Positions 34,397 to 42,908 of a DNA stretch of 64,000 nt are shown here, piece by piece. Made by a program: the position numbers and the translations under genes. The first letter of the stretch is position 1. Each line of letters begins with the position of its first letter. The stretch lies in contig NZ_BAAAFH010000003.1 of the NCBI RefSeq assembly GCF_039523435.1, positions 496,001 to 560,000 of the forward strand. The letters run 5' to 3'. Source of the stretch: Wandonia haliotis. GTDB lineage: Bacteria > Bacteroidota > Bacteroidia > Flavobacteriales_D > Crocinitomicaceae. Below the pieces are notes generated by a model, which was given only the letters and a program-made list of their open reading frames with translations, was not told the origin of the DNA and did no database searches.

Positions 34397-35632
34397 ATGG
34401 ATAGCTTAAACTTGATTGAATCATTTTCGGAGTTTAAAGAATTTAAAAGCATTGACCGTGTAACAATGATGAATGTCCTTGAGGACGTTTTTCGTTCAAT
34501 GTTGCGTAAAAAATATGGTACGGACGATCATATAGATATCATTATTAATATTGATAAAGGGGATCTTGAAATCTGGCGTAACAGAGAGATTGTTCCGGAC
34601 GGTGAGGTTGAAGATGCAAATACAGAGATTGCATATTCCGAAGCAATAAAAATAGAGCCTGACTTTGAAGTTGGGGAAGAAGTTTCTGAAGAGTTGAAGT
34701 TTATGGACTTTGGTCGAAGAAATATTTTGTCGCTGCGCCAGAACCTTATCTCACGTATTCTTGAACTTGAAAAAGATCATATCTATGCGAAGTATAAAGA
34801 ACGTATCGGTGAGATCATTACAGGAGAAGTATACCAGGTATGGAAAAAAGAGGTGCTTGTTCTGGATGATGAAGGAAATGAGTTGATCCTTCCGAAATCA
34901 GAACAAATTCCTTCGGATTACTTCAAAAAAGGAGAAACGGTTCGGGCTGTTGTAGCAAAAGTAGATATGCGTAATAGTAGTCCGGTTATTATCCTTTCAC
35001 GTACGGCGCCTGAGTTCCTTGAGCGTTTGTTTGAGTTGGAAGTGCCGGAGGTGTTTGACGGATTGATTACAATCAAGAAAATCGTGCGTGAACCGGGAGA
35101 GAGAGCGAAAGTTGCGGTTGAATCCTATGATGACAGAATTGATCCGGTTGGAGCTTGTGTCGGAATGAAAGGTGCGCGTATCCATGGTATTGTGCGTGAG
35201 TTGAGAAACGAGAATATTGATGTTATCAATTACACAAGTAACCCGATCTTATTTATTCAGCGTGCACTTTCCCCTGCTAAAATTTCTTCGGTTGAAATTC
35301 TTGAAGAGGAAGCGCGTGCAAATGTTTATCTAAAGCCGGATCAGGTTTCTCTTGCGATTGGTCGAGGAGGGCATAATATTAAGCTGGCAGGTAAATTGAC
35401 AGGATACGAGATCGATGTATACCGTGAGGGTGCTGAGGATGTTGAGGATGTTGATTTGGAAGAATTTGCAGATGAAATCGATGGATGGATTCTCGATGAA
35501 TTGAAAGCTATCGGTTGTGACACGGCAAAATCAGTTCTTGAATTGAATGTTCAGGATTTGGTGAGTCGTACGGATCTTGAGGAAGAGACGGTTAAGGAAG
35601 TGGTTAGAATTCTGCGTGCAGAATTTGAATAA
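34397..35632 (+). CDS. nusA: Transcription termination/antitermination factor NusA
   Basis: The 411-residue protein has the N-terminal RNA-polymerase-binding domain, an S1 domain (about residues 135-205, GEIITGEVYQVWKKEVLV), and two KH domains (ACVGMKGARIHGIVREL and LAIGRGGHNIKLAGKLTGY). A short helix-hairpin-like tail (AIGCDTAKSVLEL..DLV..T) follows; the two full acidic repeats of E. coli NusA (495 aa) are absent, as usual in Bacteroidota. NusA modulates pausing and termination, which makes autoregulation through the leader hairpin plausible. Confidence 0.96.
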   Translation: MDSLNLIESFSEFKEFKSIDRVTMMNVLEDVFRSMLRKKYGTDDHIDIIINIDKGDLEIWRNREIVPDGEVEDANTEIAYSEAIKIEPDFEVGEEVSEELKFMDFGRRNILSLRQNLISRILELEKDHIYAKYKERIGEIITGEVYQVWKKEVLVLDDEGNELILPKSEQIPSDYFKKGETVRAVVAKVDMRNSSPVIILSRTAPEFLERLFELEVPEVFDGLITIKKIVREPGERAKVAVESYDDRIDPVGACVGMKGARIHGIVRELRNENIDVINYTSNPILFIQRALSPAKISSVEILEEEARANVYLKPDQVSLAIGRGGHNIKLAGKLTGYEIDVYREGAEDVEDVDLEEFADEIDGWILDELKAIGCDTAKSVLELNVQDLVSRTDLEEETVKEVVRILRAEFE

Positions 35633-35706
35633 TTGAATTAACCCGACTACCTTTAACACGAAAATTTACGAGTGAGAACTCAAAAAAATAATTGAAGGAC
35701 TGTTTT

Positions 35707-38517
35707 ATGGCCGGAAAAGTATTAAGATTAAGACAAGTAGCAAAAGAGCTGAACGTAGGTGTGAACACCATAGTGGAATTCCTGTCTGGTAAGGGGATCA
35801 GTATTGATTCAAACCCGAACACCAAGATAGAAGGAGACGTCTATGAACTGCTTTCTGATCAGTATGCTGCTGACCAATCTGTTAAAGAGAAGTCAAAGCA
35901 GGCCTCTTTAGTGAAGGAGAAAAAGGAAACGATTTCACTTCGTGATGCTAAAGAGCAGGATAAAAAGGAAGAGGAAACGGAAGAAGAAGTAGAGATAAAT
36001 ATCGATGCTTTTAAAGCTCCTTTGTCAGATCCTAAGCCTGTAGCTGTAGCGAAGGAAAAAGAAGAAGAGAAAGAAGAGCAGCCGGCAAAAGAAGAACCGA
36101 AGGAAGAGGAAAAAGAGCCGGAGCCGAAGGAGGATAAAAACACCATCGGTGATGGTGAAGTAAAGGTCTCTGTTGTTGGAAAAATTGATCTTGATAAAAT
36201 CAATACGAAAACACGTCCTGATAAGAAGAAAAAAGCAGATAAGCCAGAGGCTGCACCTGCTGAAGAAAAAGTAAAACAGGAAGAGGAGCCGAAAGAAGAG
36301 GTGAAACCTGCAGCGAAAGAAGAAAAATCGATTGTAGTAGAGAAACCTAAAGAGACGGAAAAGAAGAAAGAAGAGCCGGAGAAGAAAATTGAAACAATTA
36401 AGGCGAAGACAGATAAGCTTTCCGGTCCTACAGTAGTTGGAAAAATTGAACTTCCGACGGAAAAACCAAGAACAAAAGTTGATCGTTCGAAAGATAACGC
36501 GGATAAAAAGAAGCGTAAACGAATTAAGAAAGTAAACGTTGATCGTGCCGGTCAAGGTGGTGGTGGCGGAGCTCAGGTAACCAAAAAAGGTAAAAAGCCG
36601 GTAGTGAAACCACAGGTTTCTGAAGAGGATATCCAAAAAGAAATCAAAGAAACGCTAGCGCGTCTTTCGGGGACTGGTAAGTCTAAAGCAGCTAAAATCC
36701 GCCGATCGAAAAGAGACGAACGTGCTCAGAAACGTGAGCGTGAAGCAATGGAAGCTGAGCTTGAATCAGGAATCCTTAAGCTGACAGAGTTCGTTACCGT
36801 GTCGGAATTAGCTTCGATGATGGATGTGCAACCAACGCAGGTTATCTCGGCATGTATGTCGTTAGGAATTTTTGTTTCTATTAACCAGCGTCTGGATGCA
36901 GAAACAATTGCTATCGTTGCCGATGAGTTTGGTTTTGAGGTTGAATTTGTAAGTGCAGAGGTGCAGGAAGCAATTCCTGTACAGGAAGATAAAGATGAAG
37001 ATCTTTTACCTCGTGCTCCGATTGTTACTGTAATGGGACACGTTGACCACGGTAAGACATCTTTATTGGATAGAATCCGTAATGCAGACGTAATTGCCGG
37101 TGAGGCAGGGGGAATTACCCAGCACATCGGTGCTTATTCTGTAACACTGGAAAATGGTAAACGAATCACTTTCCTTGATACTCCGGGTCACGAGGCCTTT
37201 ACAGCGATGCGTGCAAGGGGTGCTCAGGTTACGGATATTGCGATAATTATTGTTGCGGCGGACGATGATGTGATGCCTCAGACGAAAGAGGCAATCGCTC
37301 ACGCTCAGGCAGCAGGTGTTCCGATGATTTTTGCTATTAACAAGGTGGATAAGCCTACAGCAAATCCGGACAAAATTCGTGAGCAACTTTCACAAATGAA
37401 TATTCTTGTAGAAGAATGGGGTGGTAAATACCAGTGTCAGGAAATTTCTGCAAAACAAGGGTTGTACATTGATGAACTACTTGAAAAAGTATTGCTTGAG
37501 GCAGAGTTATTAGACCTTAAGGCGAACCCGAATAAGAATGCTGTGGGAACAGTGATTGAATCCTCACTTGACAAAGGAAGAGGATATGTTACAAACATGT
37601 TAGTGGAAGCCGGAACGTTGAAAATCGGAGATATTATTCTTGCCGGACGTTATGCAGGTAGGGTTCGTGCGATGCACAATGAGCATGGAAAGAACCTTAA
37701 AGAAGCTGGACCGGCTGTACCGGTATCTATCTTAGGTATTAATGGTGCGCCAAGTGCAGGGGATAAGTTCTATATCATGGATGATGAACGTGAAGCAAGA
37801 TCGATTGCTACAAAACGTGAACAATTGTACAGAGAACAAGGTCTGCGAACTCAGAAACATATTACACTTGATGAGATTGGTCGTCGTTTGGCGATTGGCG
37901 ACTTCAAAGAATTGAACCTGATTGTTAAAGGAGACGTGGATGGATCTATAGAGGCACTTTCTGACTCATTACTGAAACTTTCTACCGACCAGATCCAGGT
38001 GAATATTGTACACAAAGGAGTTGGAGCAATTACTGAAAATGATGTAAACCTTGCATCTGCTTCAGACGCTATCATTGTCGGATTCCAGGTACGACCTACG
38101 GGTGGTGCGAAGAAACTTGCTGAGGGAGAACAAATCGATATCCGTATTTATTCGATCATTTACAAAGCTATTGATGAAATCAAAGCTGCGATGGAAGGGA
38201 TGTTGTCTCCGGAAATTGAAGAGCAGGTTATTGGTTCTGCAGAAGTTAGAGAAACATTTAAAATCTCTAAAGTGGGAACCATTGCAGGATGTTTTGTACT
38301 TGAAGGAATTATCAAACGTAATTCGAAAATCCGTGTTATTCGCGACGGAATCGTTCAGCATACAGGAACACTTGGTTCATTGAAACGCTTTAAGGATGAT
38401 GTTAAAGAAGTAAAACATGGTTACGAGTGTGGATTGAATATCGACAGATACAATGATATTGCAGAAGGAGATATTATCGAAGCTTTCGAAGAAGTAGAGG
38501 TAGCAAGAAAACTCTAA
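35707..38517 (+). CDS. infB: Translation initiation factor IF-2
   Basis: The 936-residue product starts MAGKVLRLRQVAKELNVGVNTIVEFL (IF-2 N-terminal helical domain). A long Lys/Glu-rich low-complexity region (about residues 60-330) contains two copies of a VVGKI(D/E)L motif. The GTPase domain follows: GHVDHGKT (about residue 443), DTPGHEAF and NKVDKP, then domains II-IV. IF-2 places initiator tRNA on the 30S subunit. The ATG at 35707 has GAAGGA upstream; the in-frame TTG at 35692 is less likely. It ends the rimP-nusA-infB operon at a strong terminator. Confidence 0.97.
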   Translation: MAGKVLRLRQVAKELNVGVNTIVEFLSGKGISIDSNPNTKIEGDVYELLSDQYAADQSVKEKSKQASLVKEKKETISLRDAKEQDKKEEETEEEVEINIDAFKAPLSDPKPVAVAKEKEEEKEEQPAKEEPKEEEKEPEPKEDKNTIGDGEVKVSVVGKIDLDKINTKTRPDKKKKADKPEAAPAEEKVKQEEEPKEEVKPAAKEEKSIVVEKPKETEKKKEEPEKKIETIKAKTDKLSGPTVVGKIELPTEKPRTKVDRSKDNADKKKRKRIKKVNVDRAGQGGGGGAQVTKKGKKPVVKPQVSEEDIQKEIKETLARLSGTGKSKAAKIRRSKRDERAQKREREAMEAELESGILKLTEFVTVSELASMMDVQPTQVISACMSLGIFVSINQRLDAETIAIVADEFGFEVEFVSAEVQEAIPVQEDKDEDLLPRAPIVTVMGHVDHGKTSLLDRIRNADVIAGEAGGITQHIGAYSVTLENGKRITFLDTPGHEAFTAMRARGAQVTDIAIIIVAADDDVMPQTKEAIAHAQAAGVPMIFAINKVDKPTANPDKIREQLSQMNILVEEWGGKYQCQEISAKQGLYIDELLEKVLLEAELLDLKANPNKNAVGTVIESSLDKGRGYVTNMLVEAGTLKIGDIILAGRYAGRVRAMHNEHGKNLKEAGPAVPVSILGINGAPSAGDKFYIMDDEREARSIATKREQLYREQGLRTQKHITLDEIGRRLAIGDFKELNLIVKGDVDGSIEALSDSLLKLSTDQIQVNIVHKGVGAITENDVNLASASDAIIVGFQVRPTGGAKKLAEGEQIDIRIYSIIYKAIDEIKAAMEGMLSPEIEEQVIGSAEVRETFKISKVGTIAGCFVLEGIIKRNSKIRVIRDGIVQHTGTLGSLKRFKDDVKEVKHGYECGLNIDRYNDIAEGDIIEAFEEVEVARKL

Positions 38518-38536
38518 TAAGATACAAAATAGAAGG

Positions 38537-38571
38537 AAACACCATCTGAAAAATCAGATGGTGTTTTTGTT
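38537..38571 (+). terminator. Terminator after infB
   Basis: A 13-bp perfect stem (38537-38549 with 38554-38566, core CACCATCTGA) with an AAAA loop, followed by TTTGTTTT. Confidence 0.9.
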
Positions 38572-38599
38572 TTATATTGATTATAAATTACATACTACA

Positions 38600-38631
38600 T
38601 TTGCTGACTGTAGCAGAAATCACTAGTTTTG
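38600..38631 (+). promoter_or_regulatory. Promoter of the DUF4920 gene
   Basis: TTTG (38600-38603), 20-nt spacer, TAGTTTTG (38624-38631): a good -33/-7 consensus pair, 27 nt before the ATG. Confidence 0.7.
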
Positions 38632-38658
38632 TGCCTGCAATTGAAGAAATTATACCTT

Positions 38659-39177
38659 ATGAATACAATTCTTAAGAAAACAGGATTCTCTGTTTTTGCA
38701 ATGTCAGTTTTATTAGTAGGATGTGGAGAGAAAAAAGCGCCTGAAAAGGAGCAGGAGATTAGTGAAGAGCAGGTTAGTTATGCTGTTTTTGGAGATACAA
38801 TAACTGCAGAAGGCGCTGTGTCGGCTGACGAAATGTATGCAACGTATCAGGAATTAGAAGAAGGAGATACGATTGATGCCAAATTTACGGCAACTATCTA
38901 TAATGTTTGCCAGAAAAAGGGATGCTGGATGAATGTTGATCTGAATGATGAGGAAGTAGCTTTTGTACGGTTTAAAGATTATGGTTTCTTTATGCCTTTG
39001 AATGCAGCAGAATCGGAAGCGATCATAAATGGGAAAGCGTTTATTTCGGTAACTTCTGTTAATGAACTCAAACATTATGCGGAGGACGAAGGTCTTGCTC
39101 AGGAGGAAATTGATGCAATAACAGAACCTGAGATCACATACGGATTTCTGGCGGATGGTGTTTTAATAAAAGAGTAA
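38659..39177 (+). CDS. DUF4920 lipoprotein
   Basis: A 172-residue lipoprotein (signal peptide then LLVGC). The mature part carries the DUF4920 pattern: YAVFGDTITAEGAVSADEMYATYQELEEGDTIDAKFTATIYNVCQKKGCWMNVDL, with a conserved Cys pair (C-x4-C) at VCQKKGC that could bind metal or form a disulphide. The function of DUF4920 is unknown. The fold resembles OB-type nucleic-acid- or metal-binding modules, an inference. It overlaps the next gene by 1 nt (TAATG), so the two lipoproteins are coupled. The ATG at 38659 starts the signal peptide. Confidence 0.85.
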   Translation: MNTILKKTGFSVFAMSVLLVGCGEKKAPEKEQEISEEQVSYAVFGDTITAEGAVSADEMYATYQELEEGDTIDAKFTATIYNVCQKKGCWMNVDLNDEEVAFVRFKDYGFFMPLNAAESEAIINGKAFISVTSVNELKHYAEDEGLAQEEIDAITEPEITYGFLADGVLIKE

Positions 39178-39617
39178 TGAAATTATTCGGTTTTATCTTT
39201 CTTGTATTTGTTGGAGGGCTAGTGAGCTGTCATGAACAACAGCCGGAGCAAACAGCAGAGCCCAAGCGAGAGAAGAAGAAGTTTGAAATGCACGAAAGCT
39301 CTGAGATGGCATCTCTGATGCGACAGATGCATCATATCAATATGCAATTGAAGGAACGCATAAGTGCAGGTGAAGATTTGGGGGAGTTTCCGGAGAGTTT
39401 CGAAAGAATTTTAGAAGCGGCAATGACAGAAGGTCATGTGAAAGATGAGTTTTTTATAACCCATGCTGAGTCATTTCTTGAATCTCAACGTGCTATTTAT
39501 GCAAATCCTGAGCAGGCAGAAGACCTGTATAATAAAGCAGTGGCATCCTGTATTGAGTGTCATCAGGTAAAATGTACAGGTCCTATTCCGAAGATTCAAC
39601 AGCTTATTTTGGAATAA
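39177..39617 (+). CDS. Cytochrome-c-like lipoprotein with one CxxCH motif
   Basis: A 146-residue lipoprotein with signal peptide FIFLVFVGGLVSC and a helical mature domain (MRQMHHINMQLKERI..., FFITHAESFLESQRAIY...). Close to the C-terminus is CIECHQ, a single c-type haem attachment motif, which together with the four-helix look suggests a cytochrome c-prime/c556-like fold. It is translationally coupled to the DUF4920 lipoprotein gene, so the two may act as a pair at the envelope. Haem attachment needs experimental support; the motif could instead bind metal. Confidence 0.75.
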   Translation: MKLFGFIFLVFVGGLVSCHEQQPEQTAEPKREKKKFEMHESSEMASLMRQMHHINMQLKERISAGEDLGEFPESFERILEAAMTEGHVKDEFFITHAESFLESQRAIYANPEQAEDLYNKAVASCIECHQVKCTGPIPKIQQLILE

Positions 39618-39668
39618 GTCGTTTGTACTTTTTTGCAGGAAAAAGTAAGAAATTAGTAAAATTAGAGG

Positions 39669-39676
39669 TACCTTTG
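39669..39676 (+). promoter_or_regulatory. Candidate -7 box of prs
   Basis: TACCTTTG, a perfect TAnnTTTG match, 21 nt before the GTG start. No TTG at normal -33 spacing. Confidence 0.45.
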
Positions 39677-39697
39677 CCTCCTCAAAAAGTTTAGGTT

Positions 39698-40633
39698 GTG
39701 TCAATTGGAGTAAAAATATTTACAGGTCGGGCCTCCAGTGATATCGCATCAAAGATTGCGGAATCGTATGGTGTGTCACTCGGGAAAGTTACGGTTACAG
39801 ATTTTTCAGATGGCGAATTCCAGCCTTCTTTTGAAGAAACAGTAAGAGGTCAGGATGTATTTATTGTACAGTCAACAATGCCTCCGACTGAAAATTTATT
39901 TGAACTTCTTTTGATGATTGACGCTGCAAAGCGTGCTTCGGCGCGTAAGATTATTGCAGTAATTCCTTACTTTGGGTTTGCCCGACAGGATCGGAAAGAC
40001 AAACCAAGAGTTGCCATAGGAGCAAAACTAGTTGCTAATATGCTTATGGCAGCGGGAGTAAATCGAATCATGACTATGGACTTACATGCTGATCAGATTC
40101 AGGGATTCTTTGAAGTGCCTGTTGATCATTTGTATGCTTCCACTCTGTTTTATGAAGAGATTCAGAAATTGAATACGGGTAACCTGATTCTTGCTGCTCC
40201 TGATGCAGGAGGAGCTAAAAGAGCCAATTCATACGCTAAGAAATTAGATACGGGTCTGGCAATTTGTCATAAACACCGTAAAAAGGCAAACGAAGTTGCT
40301 GAAATGACGGTGATTGGTGATGTAACGGGAAAAGATGTTATTCTGGTAGATGACATGTGTGATACGGCAGGAACACTTACAAAAGCAGCTGACTTGTTTA
40401 TGAGCAGGGGAGCAAAAAGTGTTCGGGCTTTCTGTACACATGCGGTTCTTTCCGGACCGGCGTATGACAGAATCAATGCCTCAAGTCTTACAGAGCTCAT
40501 TGTTACGGATACTATTCCGTTAAAAGAGAAGAGCGATAAAATCCGTGTTCTTTCGACATCGGAGCTATTCGCAGACGTAATCAGAAGATTGGTAAATAAC
40601 CAGTCAATTAGTTCGCATTTTATTATATCATAA
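39698..40633 (+). CDS. prs: Ribose-phosphate pyrophosphokinase (PRPP synthetase)
   Basis: The 311-residue product has the Prs landmarks: IFTGRASSDIASKIAE, SDGEFQPSFEETVRGQDVFIVQST, PYFGFARQDRKDKPR (ATP-binding flexible region), MDLHADQIQGFF and the PRPP loop VDDMCDTAGTL. It makes PRPP for nucleotides, His and Trp. The start is GTG at 39698, the only plausible start after an in-frame stop (TAG at 39692) and downstream of the -7 box. The L25 gene follows 11 nt later, a widespread arrangement. Confidence 0.96.
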   Translation: MSIGVKIFTGRASSDIASKIAESYGVSLGKVTVTDFSDGEFQPSFEETVRGQDVFIVQSTMPPTENLFELLLMIDAAKRASARKIIAVIPYFGFARQDRKDKPRVAIGAKLVANMLMAAGVNRIMTMDLHADQIQGFFEVPVDHLYASTLFYEEIQKLNTGNLILAAPDAGGAKRANSYAKKLDTGLAICHKHRKKANEVAEMTVIGDVTGKDVILVDDMCDTAGTLTKAADLFMSRGAKSVRAFCTHAVLSGPAYDRINASSLTELIVTDTIPLKEKSDKIRVLSTSELFADVIRRLVNNQSISSHFIIS

Positions 40634-40644
40634 ATCATAAACAA

Positions 40645-41232
40645 ATGAAAGTAGTATCGTTGAGCGGTTCTCCGAGAGAGAACGTAGGGAAAAAAGATGC
40701 TAAAGCACTTAGAAGTGCTGGTCTTGTTCCATGTGTATTGTACGGAAGCGGAGAGCAGGTACATTTTTCTGCTGAGGCAGTACAGGTAGACAAATTGATT
40801 TATACACCAGAGGTGTACAAAGTAGATTTGGATATCAACGGAAGAAAGTCACAAGCGATCATTCAGGAAGTGCAACAAAATCCTTTAACGGATGATATTA
40901 TCCACGTTGATTTCCTTGAGTTGGATGAAAATAAGCCAGTAAAAATTAGTTTGCCGGTTCGTATCAAAGGAATTGCACCTGGGGTTACTTCAGGGGGTAA
41001 ATTGCAACAGGTTTTCCGTAAGTTGAAATTAGCTGGTCTTCCAAAAGATATGCCTGCTGATATCACTTTGGATATTTCGAAGTTGGAAATTGGTGATGCT
41101 ATTCGTGTTAAGCACGTAGAGATCCCGGGGGTCCAGCTTTTGGATCCTGCTAACGCAGTTGTAGTTTCTGTGAAAATGGCACGTGGTGCGAAAAAGAAAT
41201 CTGCGGAAGAAGAAGCAGAAGCGGAAGGATAA
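40645..41232 (+). CDS. rplY: 50S ribosomal protein L25 / general stress protein Ctc
   Basis: A 195-residue protein of the two-domain TL5/Ctc form: an N-terminal 5S-rRNA-binding L25 domain (GKKDAKALRSAGLVPCVLYG, HVDFLELDENKPVKISLPV) and a C-terminal beta domain (about 95-180), with an acidic/Lys tail KKKSAEEEAEAEG. It binds 5S rRNA in the large subunit. It is the second gene of the prs-rplY pair and ends at a strong terminator. Confidence 0.95.
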   Translation: MKVVSLSGSPRENVGKKDAKALRSAGLVPCVLYGSGEQVHFSAEAVQVDKLIYTPEVYKVDLDINGRKSQAIIQEVQQNPLTDDIIHVDFLELDENKPVKISLPVRIKGIAPGVTSGGKLQQVFRKLKLAGLPKDMPADITLDISKLEIGDAIRVKHVEIPGVQLLDPANAVVVSVKMARGAKKKSAEEEAEAEG

Positions 41233-41251
41233 AAAGTATTTTCCTTATAAG

Positions 41252-41285
41252 AAAAATCCCTGTCGTTTACGGCAGGGATTTTTTG
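41252..41285 (+). terminator. Terminator after rplY
   Basis: AAAAATCCCTG (41252-41262) pairs with CAGGGATTTTT (41273-41283), extended inward by a G-U and two G-C pairs to a TTTA loop, with a T-run behind it. Confidence 0.9.
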
Positions 41286-41337
41286 TTGAACAATATGCCA
41301 CTTGCGTTGTTACGTATTTTGAATTAACTTCACTGAT

Positions 41338-41979
41338 ATGGCAGATTTACTCATCAGACATAGAATTAAGGTAATGGTAGGTGTTCTACTGATTACATAT
41401 TCTGTTGGACTTGTTGGTATTCTGTCTCCCTATCAGGATTCATTTCTGAATCTCACTTTTTATCATTTATCCCTGACTTTTTTTCTGTTGGCCTTTTCAT
41501 TCTACAAATTGAATAGAGCCACGCTGTTGGCTTTTTTCGTTGCATTTGGGACAGGAATAGCAGTAGAGTGGATTGGGGTACATACAAGCCTGCTATTTGG
41601 TGAATATGCGTATGGAAGTAACTTAGGACCAAAATTGTGGGGAGTACCTTTAATTATTGGCGTCAATTGGGCTTTACTGTCTTCCATCTCCTGCGAGATG
41701 AGCAGAGTGCTGGTAAAAAACTTTTATGTACGGGTTTTTCTTTCTGCGACATTGATGGTAGGTATAGATATTCTTATTGAACCAATAGCCCATTTGATGG
41801 ATTTCTGGCATTGGGAAGATAATGAAATTCCTGTTTTCAACTTCATCTGCTGGTTTGTCATTGCTTTGGGGGTGAATACAATTTACCTTAAACTGACGAA
41901 GGACAACCTGAATTATTTTTCGTTTTGGGTGTTTTTTGCTCTGGTTACCTTTTTTGTTACACTCAATCTCGCACTTTAG
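41338..41979 (+). CDS. Carotenoid biosynthesis membrane protein (CruF family)
   Basis: A 213-residue polytopic membrane protein (about six to seven hydrophobic helices) with the PF04240-type core EWIGVHTSLLFGEYAYGSNLGPKLWGVPLIIGVNW and the ILIEPIAHLMDFWHWED segment. Relatives are carotenoid 1,2-hydratases such as CruF, which act in saproxanthin, myxol or related carotenoid formation in Bacteroidota. No other carotenoid gene is adjacent. The family assignment is good; the exact reaction is inferred. Its stop overlaps the convergent YD-type gene by 4 nt. Confidence 0.8.
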   Translation: MADLLIRHRIKVMVGVLLITYSVGLVGILSPYQDSFLNLTFYHLSLTFFLLAFSFYKLNRATLLAFFVAFGTGIAVEWIGVHTSLLFGEYAYGSNLGPKLWGVPLIIGVNWALLSSISCEMSRVLVKNFYVRVFLSATLMVGIDILIEPIAHLMDFWHWEDNEIPVFNFICWFVIALGVNTIYLKLTKDNLNYFSFWVFFALVTFFVTLNLAL

Positions 41980-42875
41980 TCGTAAAATTCATACGCGTCC
42001 AGACGGAGGATAGTTATAAAGTTTGTGGATACCTGACGAACGAGAATAGCACTGATTAAACCCGTTTTTTCGTTGTAAATAACCTGAATTTCTGTTGTAT
42101 ATTTTCCGTTTCTGTGGATTTCCTTCGAGATCAAATTGTTATTTTCATCGTATGTGAATTTATACGTCACTTCCGAATTACCCATTACAGAACTTGTCGT
42201 TGTCATTTCGGCCAATAGTCCTTTTGCATTGTAGGCATAAGTCGTTTTTTTCTGACCAGAAGTAACCTTTAGCTTTTCAAGCTCTTCCAATAGATAGTTG
42301 TCATCATTGTAATAGGAGAACTTTTCCTGAAAAGGCTTTCCGTAACTGTTGTAATACGTTCGTTTTTCTTGTCCCGGATAGTTTTCATATGTTGACGTTT
42401 CATAAGTGATTAAGAATTGCTTGTCACGTAAGAAATTTACTTTGCTGCCGGACTTATTCATATCTCTGCGAAACTCTTCCCGGATAACACGTCCTGATTC
42501 ATCGTATTCAAATACATAGGCATAAAACCCACTGTTGTCTGTTCTGCGTTTGACATGGAGAAATCCTTTAGGGTTATATTCGTATTGGGTCACAACGGTA
42601 TCAATTCCTCCTTTTACTTCGACGGTTTCATATTTCTGAGTTAATCGTCCTTCTTCATCAAATTCATAGACATAAATTAATTTCCCGGGACGGATCTGAT
42701 CATTTATCTTCTTTGTGGAATACTGCCCTGATATGCGTTTTATTTTATTGGCACGGACATTTTCAATATTAAAAAAAGGTTCATCAGTAAATGCTTCTCC
42801 TTTGCTATTATTGAGCAATTGAGCAACTCCGGTATACCAGACAAATAGGGATAGTAATGTGATGATTACTTTCAT
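41976..42875 (-). CDS. Secreted YD/RHS-like repeat protein
   Basis: The 299-residue product has a signal peptide (residues 1-18, ending GVAQ) and about six short repeats of the YD type: YEFDEEGRLTQKYE, YEYNPKGFLHVKR, FEYDESGRVIREEF, YAYNAKGLLAEM, FTYDENNNLISKEI. These form beta-hairpins like those of RHS/YD proteins but the protein is far too short to be a toxin and has no RHS core. It is likely a periplasmic or outer-surface protein of unknown role. It begins 33 nt after the end of the DUF255 gene, in a leftward run of envelope-related genes. Confidence 0.75.
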   Translation of the reverse strand: MKVIITLLSLFVWYTGVAQLLNNSKGEAFTDEPFFNIENVRANKIKRISGQYSTKKINDQIRPGKLIYVYEFDEEGRLTQKYETVEVKGGIDTVVTQYEYNPKGFLHVKRRTDNSGFYAYVFEYDESGRVIREEFRRDMNKSGSKVNFLRDKQFLITYETSTYENYPGQEKRTYYNSYGKPFQEKFSYYNDDNYLLEELEKLKVTSGQKKTTYAYNAKGLLAEMTTTSSVMGNSEVTYKFTYDENNNLISKEIHRNGKYTTEIQVIYNEKTGLISAILVRQVSTNFITILRLDAYEFYD

Positions 42876-42908
42876 GTACTTTTCTTTATAAACGAATTGC
42901 AGCGTGAA

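Noticed and set aside
33435..34424. A 329-codon open frame on the minus strand across the serine hydrolase end and rimP
   Set aside because: It is antisense to two well-supported genes and to their promoter and hairpin, is very Ser-rich, and matches no family. The composition is that of a reverse-strand shadow.
36025..36636. A 203-codon minus-strand frame rich in Phe, Leu and Arg
   Set aside because: It is the mirror of the Lys/Glu-rich arm of IF-2; GAA/AAG-rich coding sequence reads as TTC/CTT on the other strand.
41976..42875. An RHS/YD polymorphic toxin
   Set aside because: At 299 residues with only short YD-like hairpins, no RHS core and no toxin tip, it cannot be a polymorphic toxin.
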